A stretch of DNA of 64,000 nucleotides. Source: Crossiella sp. S99.2. GTDB lineage: Bacteria > Actinomycetota > Actinomycetes > Mycobacteriales > Pseudonocardiaceae. Shown piece after piece: positions 46,535 to 55,014 of the stretch; position 1 is the stretch's first letter, and every line of letters begins with the position of its first letter. The translations under genes and the position numbers were made by a program. The notes under the pieces were generated by a model that made no database searches, was not told the origin of the DNA, and saw nothing but the letters and a program-made list of their open reading frames with translations. The stretch covers positions 124,001 through 188,000 of the forward strand of contig NZ_JALMDK010000010.1 of the NCBI RefSeq assembly GCF_023094165.1, written 5' to 3'.

Positions 46535-47607
46535 CGCGCCGCCCGCGCCGCGGTGGCCGCGCCCGCCACCGGCACCAGATTCTTCGCCGGATCGGCCACA
46601 CAGGCCGCGGCCCGGTCGGTGGTGGCCAGGAAGGCGCTCAGGCAGCTGGCGAACTGCTCGTGCCCGGCCGCGTTGGGGTGGAAGGACTCCTGGATGGCGT
46701 GCGCGGACCGCTGCTCGTCGCCGAGGTCCTTCCAGCGCACGGTCAACCGGGTGAACCACTCCCCGGCGCCGGACCCGCTGGTCGAACAGGCTTCCCGGCC
46801 GGCTCCGGCCCGGGACAGGTCCAGGAACCGCGCGTCCACGGTGGCCGCCGCCGCCCGCAATCCGGCGGCCAGTTCGCCAACGGCCTTGTCCTGCACCCAT
46901 TCCAGGTCCCCGCTCTGGAACGGGCAGCCGCCCAGGTTGCGCAGGCTGCTCACCACGGCCCGCCCTACCGGGGCCGCGTAGGACTGCACCACCAGTTGGT
47001 AACTCGCGTCCGGATACCCGTTCTCCCGCATGCCGTCACGGATCTTCCGCAACGCCGCGGCCACCTTGGGCACCATCTTGTCCACCCGCTCGCCCCAGCT
47101 CGTGGTCAGCGGTCCGGAACAGCCCTTCGTGCTGGATTTGAACCAGGCCTCGGCGCATTCCTTGACCACCGAGCTGAACCCGGGTTCGTCGTTGGCGCCG
47201 ATCTGCACCACGATCGCGGCGATCCGGAACTGCCGGGCGATCTCCAGCAGCTTGGGCACCTGCGGGCCCTCGTTGTGCTGCGGCTTGTCCACCAGGTTCG
47301 CCGCCCGCGCCCCGGAACAGGCCAGGTTGACCGTTGTGGCGATATCCGGCACCGACAGCTTGTTGATCATCGCTTTGGTGGACCGGTGGCACCAGTTGCC
47401 GGTGCCGTTGTCGCCGTCGGTGCCCGGTTCGTAGTCGCCGGCGCCTTCCCCGGACAGCGTGCTGTCGCCCAGGGCCACGATGGCCTTGGGCGCGTCCTCC
47501 GGTGGCGCCGGGAGCCGGGGGGCGGGGCCGTCGCTGATCAGCAACAGCAGCCCTACCAGGGGGATCACCAGCGCGAGGACGAGGAGTGGGGAACGCAAAC
47601 GACGCAT
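46531..47607 (-). CDS. Membrane-anchored or secreted SGNH/GDSL hydrolase
   Basis: This is a 358-residue protein with an N-terminal signal anchor at residues 7-24 (PLLVLALVIPLVGLLLLIS). The SGNH blocks are GDSTLSGEGAGDY (Ser), the Gly in ACSGARAANL, QIGANDEPG (Asn) and FHPNAAGHEQFA (Asp replaced, catalytic His). Six Cys residues lie in the outer domain (CHRST, ACSGA, KECAEA, KGCSG, GCPFQ, EACSTS), consistent with disulfides outside the cell. It is an esterase or lipase of unknown substrate. The start is apparently leaderless (TAGACT 7 nt upstream). Confidence 0.9.
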   Translation of the reverse strand: MRRLRSPLLVLALVIPLVGLLLLISDGPAPRLPAPPEDAPKAIVALGDSTLSGEGAGDYEPGTDGDNGTGNWCHRSTKAMINKLSVPDIATTVNLACSGARAANLVDKPQHNEGPQVPKLLEIARQFRIAAIVVQIGANDEPGFSSVVKECAEAWFKSSTKGCSGPLTTSWGERVDKMVPKVAAALRKIRDGMRENGYPDASYQLVVQSYAAPVGRAVVSSLRNLGGCPFQSGDLEWVQDKAVGELAAGLRAAAATVDARFLDLSRAGAGREACSTSGSGAGEWFTRLTVRWKDLGDEQRSAHAIQESFHPNAAGHEQFASCLSAFLATTDRAAACVADPAKNLVPVAGAATAARAAR

Positions 47608-47614
47608 CAGGACC

Positions 47615-47620
47615 AGTCTA
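47615..47620 (-). promoter_or_regulatory. -10 hexamer TAGACT of leaderless SGNH gene
   Basis: On the minus strand TAGACT is followed by 7 nt and the ATG at 47607. Confidence 0.45.
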
Positions 47621-47794
47621 AGGATTCCGGCGTCCCGGCGGTCGGGAACCGGCTACGGATTCTTCCGGTCCGTCGCTACGAGGCGGTCCGGCGTGCCGGT
47701 TCACCGAATGTCACGAATACGTCCATTTGTGTGGCAGCGGTGAACGGCCCCGGCCCGGGACTCGTAGACACCGGCGACGGCACAAGGGGATTCA

Positions 47795-48379
47795 ATGGAT
47801 TTCACCGTTGGACGCAGCGCTGGGTTTCGACGGGGCAGGACCGCCGCCGCGGGCGGGCTCGCCACCGACCTCAGCGCCGATGCCGGGCTGCGGGCGGCCT
47901 ACGCCGCGCACGGCCCCGAGTTGTACCGCTTCGCCTTGCGCCAGCTCCGGGACGAGGGGACGGCGCAGGAGGCGGTGCAGGAGGTGTTCCTGCGGGCCTG
48001 GCGGTCCGCGGACCGGTTCGACCCGGAGGTGGCCGGACTGCGGGTGTGGCTGTTCGCCATCGCCCGCACGGTGGTCATGGACCAGACCCGCCGGCTGGCG
48101 GGCCGGCGTGCCAGTCAGTCCACCGGACCGGGCCTGCCCACGCTGCTCGCCGAGCCGGGCCTGGCCGAGTCGATGCTGGACCGCTGGCTGGTCGAGGAGG
48201 CGCTGCGCCGCCTGTCCGGCCCGCACCGCGCGGTGCTGGTCGAGGCATACCTGCGCGGACGGCCCTGCCGCGAGCTGGCGGCCGAGGTCGGCGTGCCCGC
48301 CGGCGTGCTGCGCAGCCGGATCTTCTACGCCCTGAAGGCACTGCACCTGGCCATGGAGGAGATGGGCGTGGAACCGTGA
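47795..48379 (+). CDS. ECF sigma factor
   Basis: This is a 194-residue sigma70-family ECF factor. Region 2 runs from about residue 35 (GPELYRFALRQLRDEGTAQE and AVQEVFLRAWRSADRFDPEV). A linker with VWLFAIARTVVMDQTRR follows. Region 4 is LRRLSGPHRAVLVEAYLRGR and CRELAAEVGVPAGVLRSRIF. The ribosome binding site is AAGGGGA. It overlaps the anti-sigma gene by 4 bp (GTGA), the standard pairing. A TGAAC...CGTAGA pattern at 47741-47769 upstream may be an autoregulated promoter (tentative). Confidence 0.93.
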   Translation: MDFTVGRSAGFRRGRTAAAGGLATDLSADAGLRAAYAAHGPELYRFALRQLRDEGTAQEAVQEVFLRAWRSADRFDPEVAGLRVWLFAIARTVVMDQTRRLAGRRASQSTGPGLPTLLAEPGLAESMLDRWLVEEALRRLSGPHRAVLVEAYLRGRPCRELAAEVGVPAGVLRSRIFYALKALHLAMEEMGVEP

Positions 48380-49038
48380 ACGGTGAGTCGCACCAGGTGC
48401 TGCGCGCGCAGCTCGGCGCCTACGTCCTAGGCAGACTGGACGAACCCGAATGCGTTGCCCTGCAAGCACATCTGGACTTCTGCGGGGACTGCCGGGCCGA
48501 GGTGGCCGAGCTGATCCCGGTGGCCGAGGCACTGGCCGAGGTCGACCCGGACCGGGTCACCGACGAACCCGCGGTGCCACCGGGCCTTGGCGAGGCGGTG
48601 CTGGGCCGCATCCGCGCCGAACGCCGCACGGTGAAACGCCGCTCGGCCCGCCTCGGCATCGGCGTCACCCTGGCCGTGCTGGCCGGCACCGCCATCGGTT
48701 ACGGCGCCGCCGACCTGCTCCGCGCCACTCAGTCCGCGATCCCCCTGGAATCGGTGGCGGTGCAACAACTCGCCACCCGGGTCGCGGCCAGCGCGAACCT
48801 GGTGCCGCACACCTGGGGCACCGAGATCAAGCTGACCGCCCGCGGTTTCGAGCAGGGCGCCAGCTACCGGGTGGTGGTGACCGACCGGCGCGGCGCCGAC
48901 CACCCGGCGGGGGAGTTCGTCGGCAACGGCCCCGGCGAGATCCGCTGCAACCTCAACAGCGCCGTGCTGCGCACCGAGGCCACCGGTTTCCGGGTGCTGG
49001 ACACGACCGGCGGCACCGTGCTGGCGGCCGATTTCTAG
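48376..49038 (+). CDS. Anti-sigma factor with zinc-finger (ZAS) domain, membrane-anchored
   Basis: This is a 220-residue single-span protein. Residues 1-45 hold the zinc-binding anti-sigma domain with the HxxxCxxC motif in LQAHLDFCGDCRAEV. A membrane helix spans about residues 92-112 (RLGIGVTLAVLAGTAIGYGA). The outside part (about 115-220) is a beta domain (WGTEIKLTARGFEQGASYRV, then GEIRCNLNSAVL). It should hold the ECF factor at the membrane until a signal releases it. Its TAG stop lies inside the first unit of an 18-bp tandem repeat. Confidence 0.92.
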   Translation: MNGESHQVLRAQLGAYVLGRLDEPECVALQAHLDFCGDCRAEVAELIPVAEALAEVDPDRVTDEPAVPPGLGEAVLGRIRAERRTVKRRSARLGIGVTLAVLAGTAIGYGAADLLRATQSAIPLESVAVQQLATRVAASANLVPHTWGTEIKLTARGFEQGASYRVVVTDRRGADHPAGEFVGNGPGEIRCNLNSAVLRTEATGFRVLDTTGGTVLAADF

Positions 49039-49119
49039 CCAGGCCCGGATTTCTAGCCAGGCCCGGATGTCTGGTCGGACTCGGATTTCTGGCCGGACTC
49101 GGAGGTCCGGGCGGGCTCA
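49030..49119. repeat. Five tandem 18-bp repeats across the anti-sigma stop codon
   Basis: Units start at 49030, 49048, 49066, 49084 and 49102. Units 1 and 2 are identical (GATTTCTAGCCAGGCCCG); 3-5 are diverged. The anti-sigma stop TAG is in unit 1 and repeated in unit 2, while units 3 and 4 have TGG there. The array runs right up to the stop of the convergent oxidoreductase gene. Confidence 0.75.
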
Positions 49120-50130
49120 GGTGGCGTCGGCGACCCGCGGCGGCAGGCCGGCCGCGATGTAGATCGCGTCGATCACGGCCATGGTGGCCACCGAGTCGGC
49201 CGGCGGGGTCAGCACCGGGCCGCCGTGGCGCACGGCCGTGGTGAACGCCTCCAGCTGGTAGGAGTAGCTGCCGCGCTTGTCGAAGCGTTCCACCCGGCGG
49301 TGGCCGCCCGCGCGCACGGTCAGCCGGTGCACCGCCTGCGGCATGATCGGGTTGAGGATGCTCAGCTCACCGCGGTCGCCGCGGACCGTGGCCGAGATCC
49401 GCAGCAACGACTTTGACCACAGCGAGCAGTGCACCCGCCCGGTGTGCCCGGCCGGGAACCGCAGGTCGGCGCGCATGGCCCGGTCCACGTCCTCGCCCCG
49501 CATCCTGGGCTGCGCCGCGACCACCTCGGGTTCGCCCTCGGCCGCGGCCAGGCCCAGGGTGCGGGCCATGTGCACGGCGTAGCAGCCCGCGTCCATCAGC
49601 GCGCCGCCCGCCAGGTCGAAGCGGTAGCGGATGTCGGAGAACCTGGGCAGCGGGAAGCACAACGCGGTCTCGATGTGGCTGATCACGCCCAGCTCACCAC
49701 TGGCGACGATCTCCACCGCCCGCCGGAACAGCGGGTGGTAGCGGTAGTGGAACGCCTCCATGACCACCAGCCCACTGCCGAGCGCGGCCCCGGCGACCCG
49801 CCGCGCCTCGGCCGCGTTGGCCGTGAACGGCTTCTCGCACAACACGTGCTTGCCGGCCTTGAGCGCGGCCATTGTCCACCGCCCGTGCAGGCTGTTGGGC
49901 AACGGGATGTACACCGCGTCCACCCCCGGATCCTCGATGAGATCCTGGTAACCGGTGTGCACCCGCTCGATCCCGTGCTTGCGCGCGAACTTCCGCGCCC
50001 GCTGCTCATCCCGCGCCGCGACGGCGACCACCTCCGCCGCTGGCAGGTCACGAGCGGGCGTGATCAGGGCGGACGGGGCGATGCGGGCCGCGCCGAGCAC
50101 GCCGAACCGCAGTGGTGGTTTCTCGGGCAC
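49117..50130 (-). CDS. Gfo/Idh/MocA-family oxidoreductase
   Basis: This is a 337-residue NAD(P)-dependent dehydrogenase. GTG 50130 gives the family start VPEKPPLRFGVLGAARIAPS with the Rossmann glycine motif. The frame is open far upstream, but that part is out of family. CEKPF (HVLCEKPFTANAAEARR) carries the catalytic Lys. MEAFHYRYHPLFRRA and AGGALMDAGCYAVHMAR match the dimeric dihydrodiol dehydrogenase/1,5-anhydrofructose-reductase-like branch. The substrate is probably a sugar or cyclitol. It is monocistronic between the repeats and an empty region. Confidence 0.9.
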   Translation of the reverse strand: MPEKPPLRFGVLGAARIAPSALITPARDLPAAEVVAVAARDEQRARKFARKHGIERVHTGYQDLIEDPGVDAVYIPLPNSLHGRWTMAALKAGKHVLCEKPFTANAAEARRVAGAALGSGLVVMEAFHYRYHPLFRRAVEIVASGELGVISHIETALCFPLPRFSDIRYRFDLAGGALMDAGCYAVHMARTLGLAAAEGEPEVVAAQPRMRGEDVDRAMRADLRFPAGHTGRVHCSLWSKSLLRISATVRGDRGELSILNPIMPQAVHRLTVRAGGHRRVERFDKRGSYSYQLEAFTTAVRHGGPVLTPPADSVATMAVIDAIYIAAGLPPRVADAT

Positions 50131-50544
50131 GCCCCACTTGTACCCCAGTCGGGGGTGTCTGTGAACGCGCCCGGCCCGCCCGGACAACACGGAGCGCGAC
50201 ATCGTGACCGAGAGCAGGCATCCACGCCGCCACGACCACGCACCGTACCCACCCAGCGACACGTCCCACCCGGTCGCCCTGATCGCCGGCGATCGCGCCC
50301 ACGCCGCCCCGGTGGCTGGGCAGTGTCCCCGCGCCCGGACCCGGCCGGCCGCACCCAGGCCGACCCCGGTGTCCACATCCCGTCCGCCGCCGACTCGGCC
50401 AGCGCCGGGCGTCGACGGAGACCAGACTGTCCACTGTGGACGATCTGTAGGCCGGTGTCGCTGACCTCTTGCCGTCCTGGCCGGATCGTCAGAACCGTTG
50501 CGCGCCAACGGTACCTTCGCCACCGGTGCGGGCTCCAGCGCTGA
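50131..50544. other. Gene-free stretch, possible decayed sequence
   Basis: No intact gene is supported. One plus-strand reading frame (50204-50464) contains a phrase (SHPVALIAGDRAHAAP) reminiscent of the propeptide start of secreted subtilases, but the rest is low-complexity Pro/Arg. No promoter or hairpin stands out. Confidence 0.35.
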
Positions 50545-50775
50545 ACCGGTCGCCACCCGGTCGCGGTCAACGCCTCCCTGACGTGGTTCGGCGCCAACCC
50601 GCGACAACGCACGATCACCTACCGCAACCCGAGCGTGAACCCGTTGCCGCTCAACCTGAACCGGGACCCGGCTCTGGCCAAGCTCGCCGCCACCACGATC
50701 ACCGTGCCGCCCGGCGGCGAGACCTCGGCGACCCGCACCTTCACCCGCGCACCGCCCCCGGCGCCGTCCGGAGGT
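50545..50775 (+). pseudogene. Possible remnant of a secreted S8 peptidase C-terminal domain
   Basis: From 50566 the frame reads VNASLTWFGANPRQ, TITYRNPSVNPLPLNL and ATTITVPPGGETSATRTFTR, a beta-sandwich style typical of the C-terminal domains of actinobacterial subtilases. It has no start codon or upstream catalytic domain, and a stop (50542) precedes it. It runs without a proper end into the histidine kinase gene. A deletion remnant is the simplest reading, but the assignment rests on pattern only. Confidence 0.35.
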
Positions 50776-52533
50776 TCAGCCTTCGGCCGGGAGCCGGAGG
50801 GTGAATACCGTTGCCACGCCGGGGGTGCTGGTCGCGGACACGGTGCCGCCGTGCGCTTCGGCCAGCTGCCGGACGATGGCCAGGCCCAGTCCGCTGCCGC
50901 CGGTGCCCCGGTTGCGGGATTTCTCCGCCCGCCAGAAGCGGTCGAAGACGAAGGGCAGGTCGTCAGCCTCGATGCCGGAGCCGGTGTCGGTCACCGTGAG
51001 CACCACCTCGGCGCCCTCGGTCTGGCCGGCCAGGGTGACCGTGCCGCCCACCGGGGTGTGCCGCACGGCGTTGGCGACCAGGTTGCCGACCAGCTGGCGC
51101 AGGCGCACCGGGTCGGCGAGCAGTTCGGGATCGCCGGTCACGGTGGTGCGTAAGGCGATGCCGGACTGTTCGGCGCGGGCGCGGTGGGCCGCGGCCACCT
51201 GGTCGAGCAGGTCGGCGACGGCCACGGGCTCCGGGTGTAATCGGAACGCGCCCGCGTCGGCGGCGGCCAGGTCCTGGAGGTCGTCGATGATGTGTTGCAG
51301 CAGCAGCACCTCCTCCAGCTGGGAGGACAGCCAGGCCTCGTCGGGCTGGGCCACGCCGTCCTGGGCGGCCTCCAGGCCGCTGCGGATGGTGGTGAGCGGG
51401 GTGCGCAGCTCGTGCGCGATATCGCTGACCATGGCTTTGCGTTGCTCCTCAACGCGTTGCCGCCGCTCGGACAGGTCGTTGAAGGCGGTGGCCAGCACCC
51501 CGATCTCGTCCCTGGTGGTCACCGGCACCCGCCGGTGGCCGTCCGCAGGCGCCGAGGCCGCCTCGGTGAGCAGCCGCAGCGGGCGGACCAGCCGCCCGCC
51601 GACCAGGGCGGTGACGCCGATGGTCAGCAGCAGCACCAGCAAACCCAGGCCCAGCAGGCGCCTGGTGTCCACCCGCACCGGATCGGGCAGCGCCCGCGGA
51701 TCGGCCTGGCTGCCGACGAACAGCAGCGCGGCCGGCGCCACGTGCGGCTGCAACTGCTCGCGGCGAGCGTTGTCCACACAGGTCCGGGTCACCTCCGGAT
51801 CGCCCTTGGCGCCGTAGAAGACCAGGTTCTCGTCCAGCCGGATCCGGGGCTGCCCCTGCCGCTCCAAACAGGACTGGGCCAGGCGATCCAACTCATCCAC
51901 GGCCCTCTTCTCGGTGCCGCTGGCCCAGACCGACAGGCAGTTGCCCGGTTTCACCAGGGACTGCACCGGACTGACCGCCCTGGCCTCGGTCCGGCCGTTG
52001 GGCCGCCGCACGATCTCGGCGGGCACCCCGAGGCTCTGCAGGCAGTCGAGCTGCTTGTCCGCCAGCTGCCTGGACCTCTCTTGTTCCTCCTCGGTGAGCC
52101 GGTACGGGCCGAGCGCGCGTGAGTCGATCGGACCGTCCGCCGCGCGCGGGGACAACGCGGGATCCAGGTGCAGTGGGTCCAGCACCGCCGCGGTGCGCGC
52201 GGGCAGCGGGGTGCCGGGCGTGGCGGAATCGGCCAGGATCCGCCGTTCCTGGTCGGTGATCGCGATCCGCCGTCCAGTGCGCCCGGCCAGCTCGCGGATC
52301 AGCGGACCGGCGCCGGTCCAGTCGGGGTGGGTGGCGGCGTAGCCGACCAGACCGTCGTAGATGCTGGCGTCATCGGCCAGCACCTGGCCCTGTTCCTGCC
52401 GGATCGCCTCGCTGGTGGTGGTCGCGGTCAGCCAGATGGTCAGCCCGACCGCGACCACCGCGATCAGCACCGAACTGGCCAGCAGCTTGACCAGCAGGCT
52501 CCGGTACGGGCGGACCCGGCCCCTACGGCGCAT
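50776..52533 (-). CDS. Sensor histidine kinase with Cys-containing extracellular domain
   Basis: This is a 585-residue membrane kinase. Helix 1 is at residues 12-33 (LVKLLASSVLIAVVAVGLTI), followed by an outside sensor domain of about 250 residues with four Cys (DCLQSLG, GNCLSV, SCLERQG, TCVDNA) and a second helix near 290 (LLGLGLLVLLLTIGVTALVG). A HAMP domain, the H-box SDIAHELRTPLTTIRSGLEA, the N-box VGNLVANAVRHT and G-boxes TDTGSGIEADD and GGSGLGLAIVRQL complete it. It overlaps the response regulator gene by 11 bp. Two CLxxxG-type repeats suggest a duplicated sensor module. The signal is unknown. Confidence 0.93.
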   Translation of the reverse strand: MRRRGRVRPYRSLLVKLLASSVLIAVVAVGLTIWLTATTTSEAIRQEQGQVLADDASIYDGLVGYAATHPDWTGAGPLIRELAGRTGRRIAITDQERRILADSATPGTPLPARTAAVLDPLHLDPALSPRAADGPIDSRALGPYRLTEEEQERSRQLADKQLDCLQSLGVPAEIVRRPNGRTEARAVSPVQSLVKPGNCLSVWASGTEKRAVDELDRLAQSCLERQGQPRIRLDENLVFYGAKGDPEVTRTCVDNARREQLQPHVAPAALLFVGSQADPRALPDPVRVDTRRLLGLGLLVLLLTIGVTALVGGRLVRPLRLLTEAASAPADGHRRVPVTTRDEIGVLATAFNDLSERRQRVEEQRKAMVSDIAHELRTPLTTIRSGLEAAQDGVAQPDEAWLSSQLEEVLLLQHIIDDLQDLAAADAGAFRLHPEPVAVADLLDQVAAAHRARAEQSGIALRTTVTGDPELLADPVRLRQLVGNLVANAVRHTPVGGTVTLAGQTEGAEVVLTVTDTGSGIEADDLPFVFDRFWRAEKSRNRGTGGSGLGLAIVRQLAEAHGGTVSATSTPGVATVFTLRLPAEG

Positions 52534-53230
52534 CGCGGCCGCCGTCGGTGAGCTTGTAGCCGACCCGGTAGACCGTCAGCAGGTGCGCGGGACGGCGTGG
52601 ATCGGCCTCGATCTTCTTGCGCAGGTTCATCACGTGCACATCGATGATCCGTTCGGTGATGAACTTGTCGTAGCCCTTGGTGCGCTCCAGCAGCTGCTGC
52701 CGGGTGAACACCCGGCCCGGCTGTTCGGCGAGCACGGTGAGCAGCGCGAACTCCCCGGCCGTGCACTCCACCGGGCGACCGTCCACAAACGCCTCGTGCC
52801 TGCGCGGGTCCACGGTGACCGCACCGGCCCGCAGCACGTGGTCCTCGGCGGTGGATCTAGTGCGGCGCAACAGGGTCCGGATCCGGGCCATCAGCTCGCG
52901 CGGGCTGTACGGCTTGGTGAGGTAGTCGTCGGCGCCCAGGTCCAGGCCGAGCAGCAGATCGTCCTCGGTGGAGCGGGCGGTGAGCATCAGCACCGGCACC
53001 TGGGAGTCTCGGCGCAGCAACCGGCACACGTCCAGGCCGTCCAGCAGCGGCATCATCACGTCCAGCACCACCAGGTCCGGACCGCGGGTGCGGGCGACCT
53101 CCAGCGCGCTGGCCCCGTCGTGCACCACGGTCACCGCGTGGCCCTCCTGTTCGAGGTAGCGGCGCAGGATGTCCGCCTGCTTGACATCGTCCTCGGCCAC
53201 CAGCACAAACGCGCACACACCCTCGACCAT
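52523..53230 (-). CDS. OmpR-family response regulator
   Basis: This is a 235-residue regulator. The receiver domain has the phosphorylated Asp in DLVVLDVMMPLLDG, acidic residues in VAEDD and the Lys in DDYLTKPYSPREL. The OmpR winged helix ends FTRQQLLERTKGYDKFITER and VHVMNLRKKIEADPRRP. ATG 53230 is chosen; GTG 53218 has TATGGT 7 nt before it and may be the true, leaderless start (giving VCAFVLVAEDD). It is the partner of the overlapping histidine kinase. It is divergent from the Baeyer-Villiger monooxygenase gene, a possible target. Confidence 0.93.
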   Translation of the reverse strand: MVEGVCAFVLVAEDDVKQADILRRYLEQEGHAVTVVHDGASALEVARTRGPDLVVLDVMMPLLDGLDVCRLLRRDSQVPVLMLTARSTEDDLLLGLDLGADDYLTKPYSPRELMARIRTLLRRTRSTAEDHVLRAGAVTVDPRRHEAFVDGRPVECTAGEFALLTVLAEQPGRVFTRQQLLERTKGYDKFITERIIDVHVMNLRKKIEADPRRPAHLLTVYRVGYKLTDGGRDAP

Positions 53231-53340
53231 AGGCGGCGCGGGCCGGGTGGCCGGAACTCCCCGGGCTGGCCTGACAGCTTCTTCACAACTCACCCGAACA
53301 CCCCTGGTGATCGCCCGCGGTCTTCGGCAGCCTGGATCTC

Positions 53341-54927
53341 ATGGGGACTGCGGAGCACGACGTCATCGTGATCGGCGCTGGATTCGCCGGGATGTACGCA
53401 CTGCACCGGCTGCGGGGGGCAGGTTTCCGGGTGCGCGTGATCGAGGCGGCGCAGGATGTCGGCGGCACCTGGTACTGGAACCGCTACCCGGGCGCGCGCT
53501 GTGACATCACCAGCGTCTACTACTCCTACTCCTTCGACGAGGACCTGCAGCGCGAGTGGACCTGGTCGGAGCGCTTCGCCACCCAGGCGGAGATCCTGGC
53601 CTACGCCCGGCATGTGGCCGACCGCTTCGATCTGCGCCGCGACATCACCTTCGGCGTGCGGGTCACCGGCGCCGCCCGCGAGGGCGAGGACTGGGTGGTG
53701 CGCACCGACACCGGAGAGGAGTTGCGGGCCCGGCACCTGGTGGCCGCGGTCGGCAGCCTGTCCGCCGCCCGGGTGCCCGAACTGCCCGGCCTGGACAGCT
53801 TCACCGGCCGGGTGCTGCACACCGGTGACTGGCCTGCCGAGCCGGTGGACCTGGCCGGGCAGCGGGTCGGCGTGATCGGCACCGGCTCCTCCGGCATTCA
53901 GGCCATCCCGGAACTGGCCAGGACCGCCGCGCACCTGACCGTGTTCCAGCGCACCGCGAACTACTCGGTGCCCGCCCAGCACCGGCGGTTCACCGCGGCG
54001 GAATGGCAGCAGGTCCAGGAGGGGTACGGCGCGCTGCGGGCCCAGGCGCTGACCACCTACGCCGGGATGCCGATCGAGACCCGGCCCTCCGCGCTGGCGG
54101 ATTCCGAGGCCGAGCGCGACGCGCTGTACGAGCAGCGCTGGCGGGAGGGCGGGCTCGGGTTCTTCTTCAGCTACCAGGACCTGATCCTGGACGAGACCGC
54201 GAACGCCACCGCGGCCGAGTTCCTGCACACCAAGATCGCCGAGCTGGTGCGCGACCCGGCCACCGCCAAGGCGCTCACCCCCGACTCGCATCCGGTGGGC
54301 ACCAAACGGCCCTGCGTGGACGACGGCTACTTCCAGACCTTCAACCGGGACAACGTCACCCTGGTCGACCTGCGCGAACATCCCCTGGAACGGGTGCTGC
54401 CGCACGCGGTGCAGGCCGGCGGGCAGGAACACGACCTGGACGTGCTGGTGCTGGCCACCGGCTACGACGCGCTGACCGGCGCGCTGCTGCGGCTGGATAT
54501 CCGCGGCGAGGACGGCCTGCCGCTGGCCGAGCACTGGGCGGCCGGGCCCAGCACCTACCTGGGCGTGACGGTGACCGGCTTCCCCAACCTCTACGTGCTC
54601 GCCGGCGCGGGCAGCCCCTCGGTGCTGGCCAACGTCATCCTGGCCGCCGAACAGCACGTGGAGTGGGTGACCGGCCTGCTCACCCACCTGCGCGAGCACG
54701 GCCTGCGCCGGGCCGAGGCGGAGCCCGCGGCCGAGCGGGAGTGGAACGAGCAGGTCGCCCTCGCGGCCGGGGCCACCCTGTTCCCGCTGGCCGACTCCTG
54801 GTACCTGGGCGCGAACGTGCCCGGCAAACCGCGGGTGTTCATGCCGTACGCGGGTGGATTCCATAACTACCGGGCGCTGTGCGAGCAGATCGCCGCCGAC
54901 GGTTACCGGGGGCTGCGGCTGTCCTGA
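53341..54927 (+). CDS. Baeyer-Villiger monooxygenase (FAD, NADPH)
   Basis: This is a 528-residue class B flavoprotein that inserts oxygen next to a ketone. The first Rossmann motif is IVIGAGFAGMYALHRLR. The Baeyer-Villiger fingerprint FxGxxxHxxxWP is exact (FTGRVLHTGDWP, near residue 156), and the NADPH motif is GVIGTGSSGIQAI. GTWYWNRYPGARCD, and TKRPCVDDGYFQTFNRDNV further on, are typical of cyclohexanone-monooxygenase-like members. It is followed 87 bp downstream by an exported alpha/beta hydrolase that could hydrolyse the ester or lactone product. The substrate is unknown. Confidence 0.94.
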   Translation: MGTAEHDVIVIGAGFAGMYALHRLRGAGFRVRVIEAAQDVGGTWYWNRYPGARCDITSVYYSYSFDEDLQREWTWSERFATQAEILAYARHVADRFDLRRDITFGVRVTGAAREGEDWVVRTDTGEELRARHLVAAVGSLSAARVPELPGLDSFTGRVLHTGDWPAEPVDLAGQRVGVIGTGSSGIQAIPELARTAAHLTVFQRTANYSVPAQHRRFTAAEWQQVQEGYGALRAQALTTYAGMPIETRPSALADSEAERDALYEQRWREGGLGFFFSYQDLILDETANATAAEFLHTKIAELVRDPATAKALTPDSHPVGTKRPCVDDGYFQTFNRDNVTLVDLREHPLERVLPHAVQAGGQEHDLDVLVLATGYDALTGALLRLDIRGEDGLPLAEHWAAGPSTYLGVTVTGFPNLYVLAGAGSPSVLANVILAAEQHVEWVTGLLTHLREHGLRRAEAEPAAEREWNEQVALAAGATLFPLADSWYLGANVPGKPRVFMPYAGGFHNYRALCEQIAADGYRGLRLS

Positions 54928-55014
54928 GAAATCCGGCGAAGTTCTCCCGCCGGTGTGTCGAATCACCGTCGTCCCGTTCGACGCAGGGGTGAGGACAGAC
55001 ACCGGGAGGAACCC

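Noticed and set aside
49030..49119. CRISPR-like array
   Set aside because: The 18-bp units are contiguous without spacers, so it is a simple tandem repeat.
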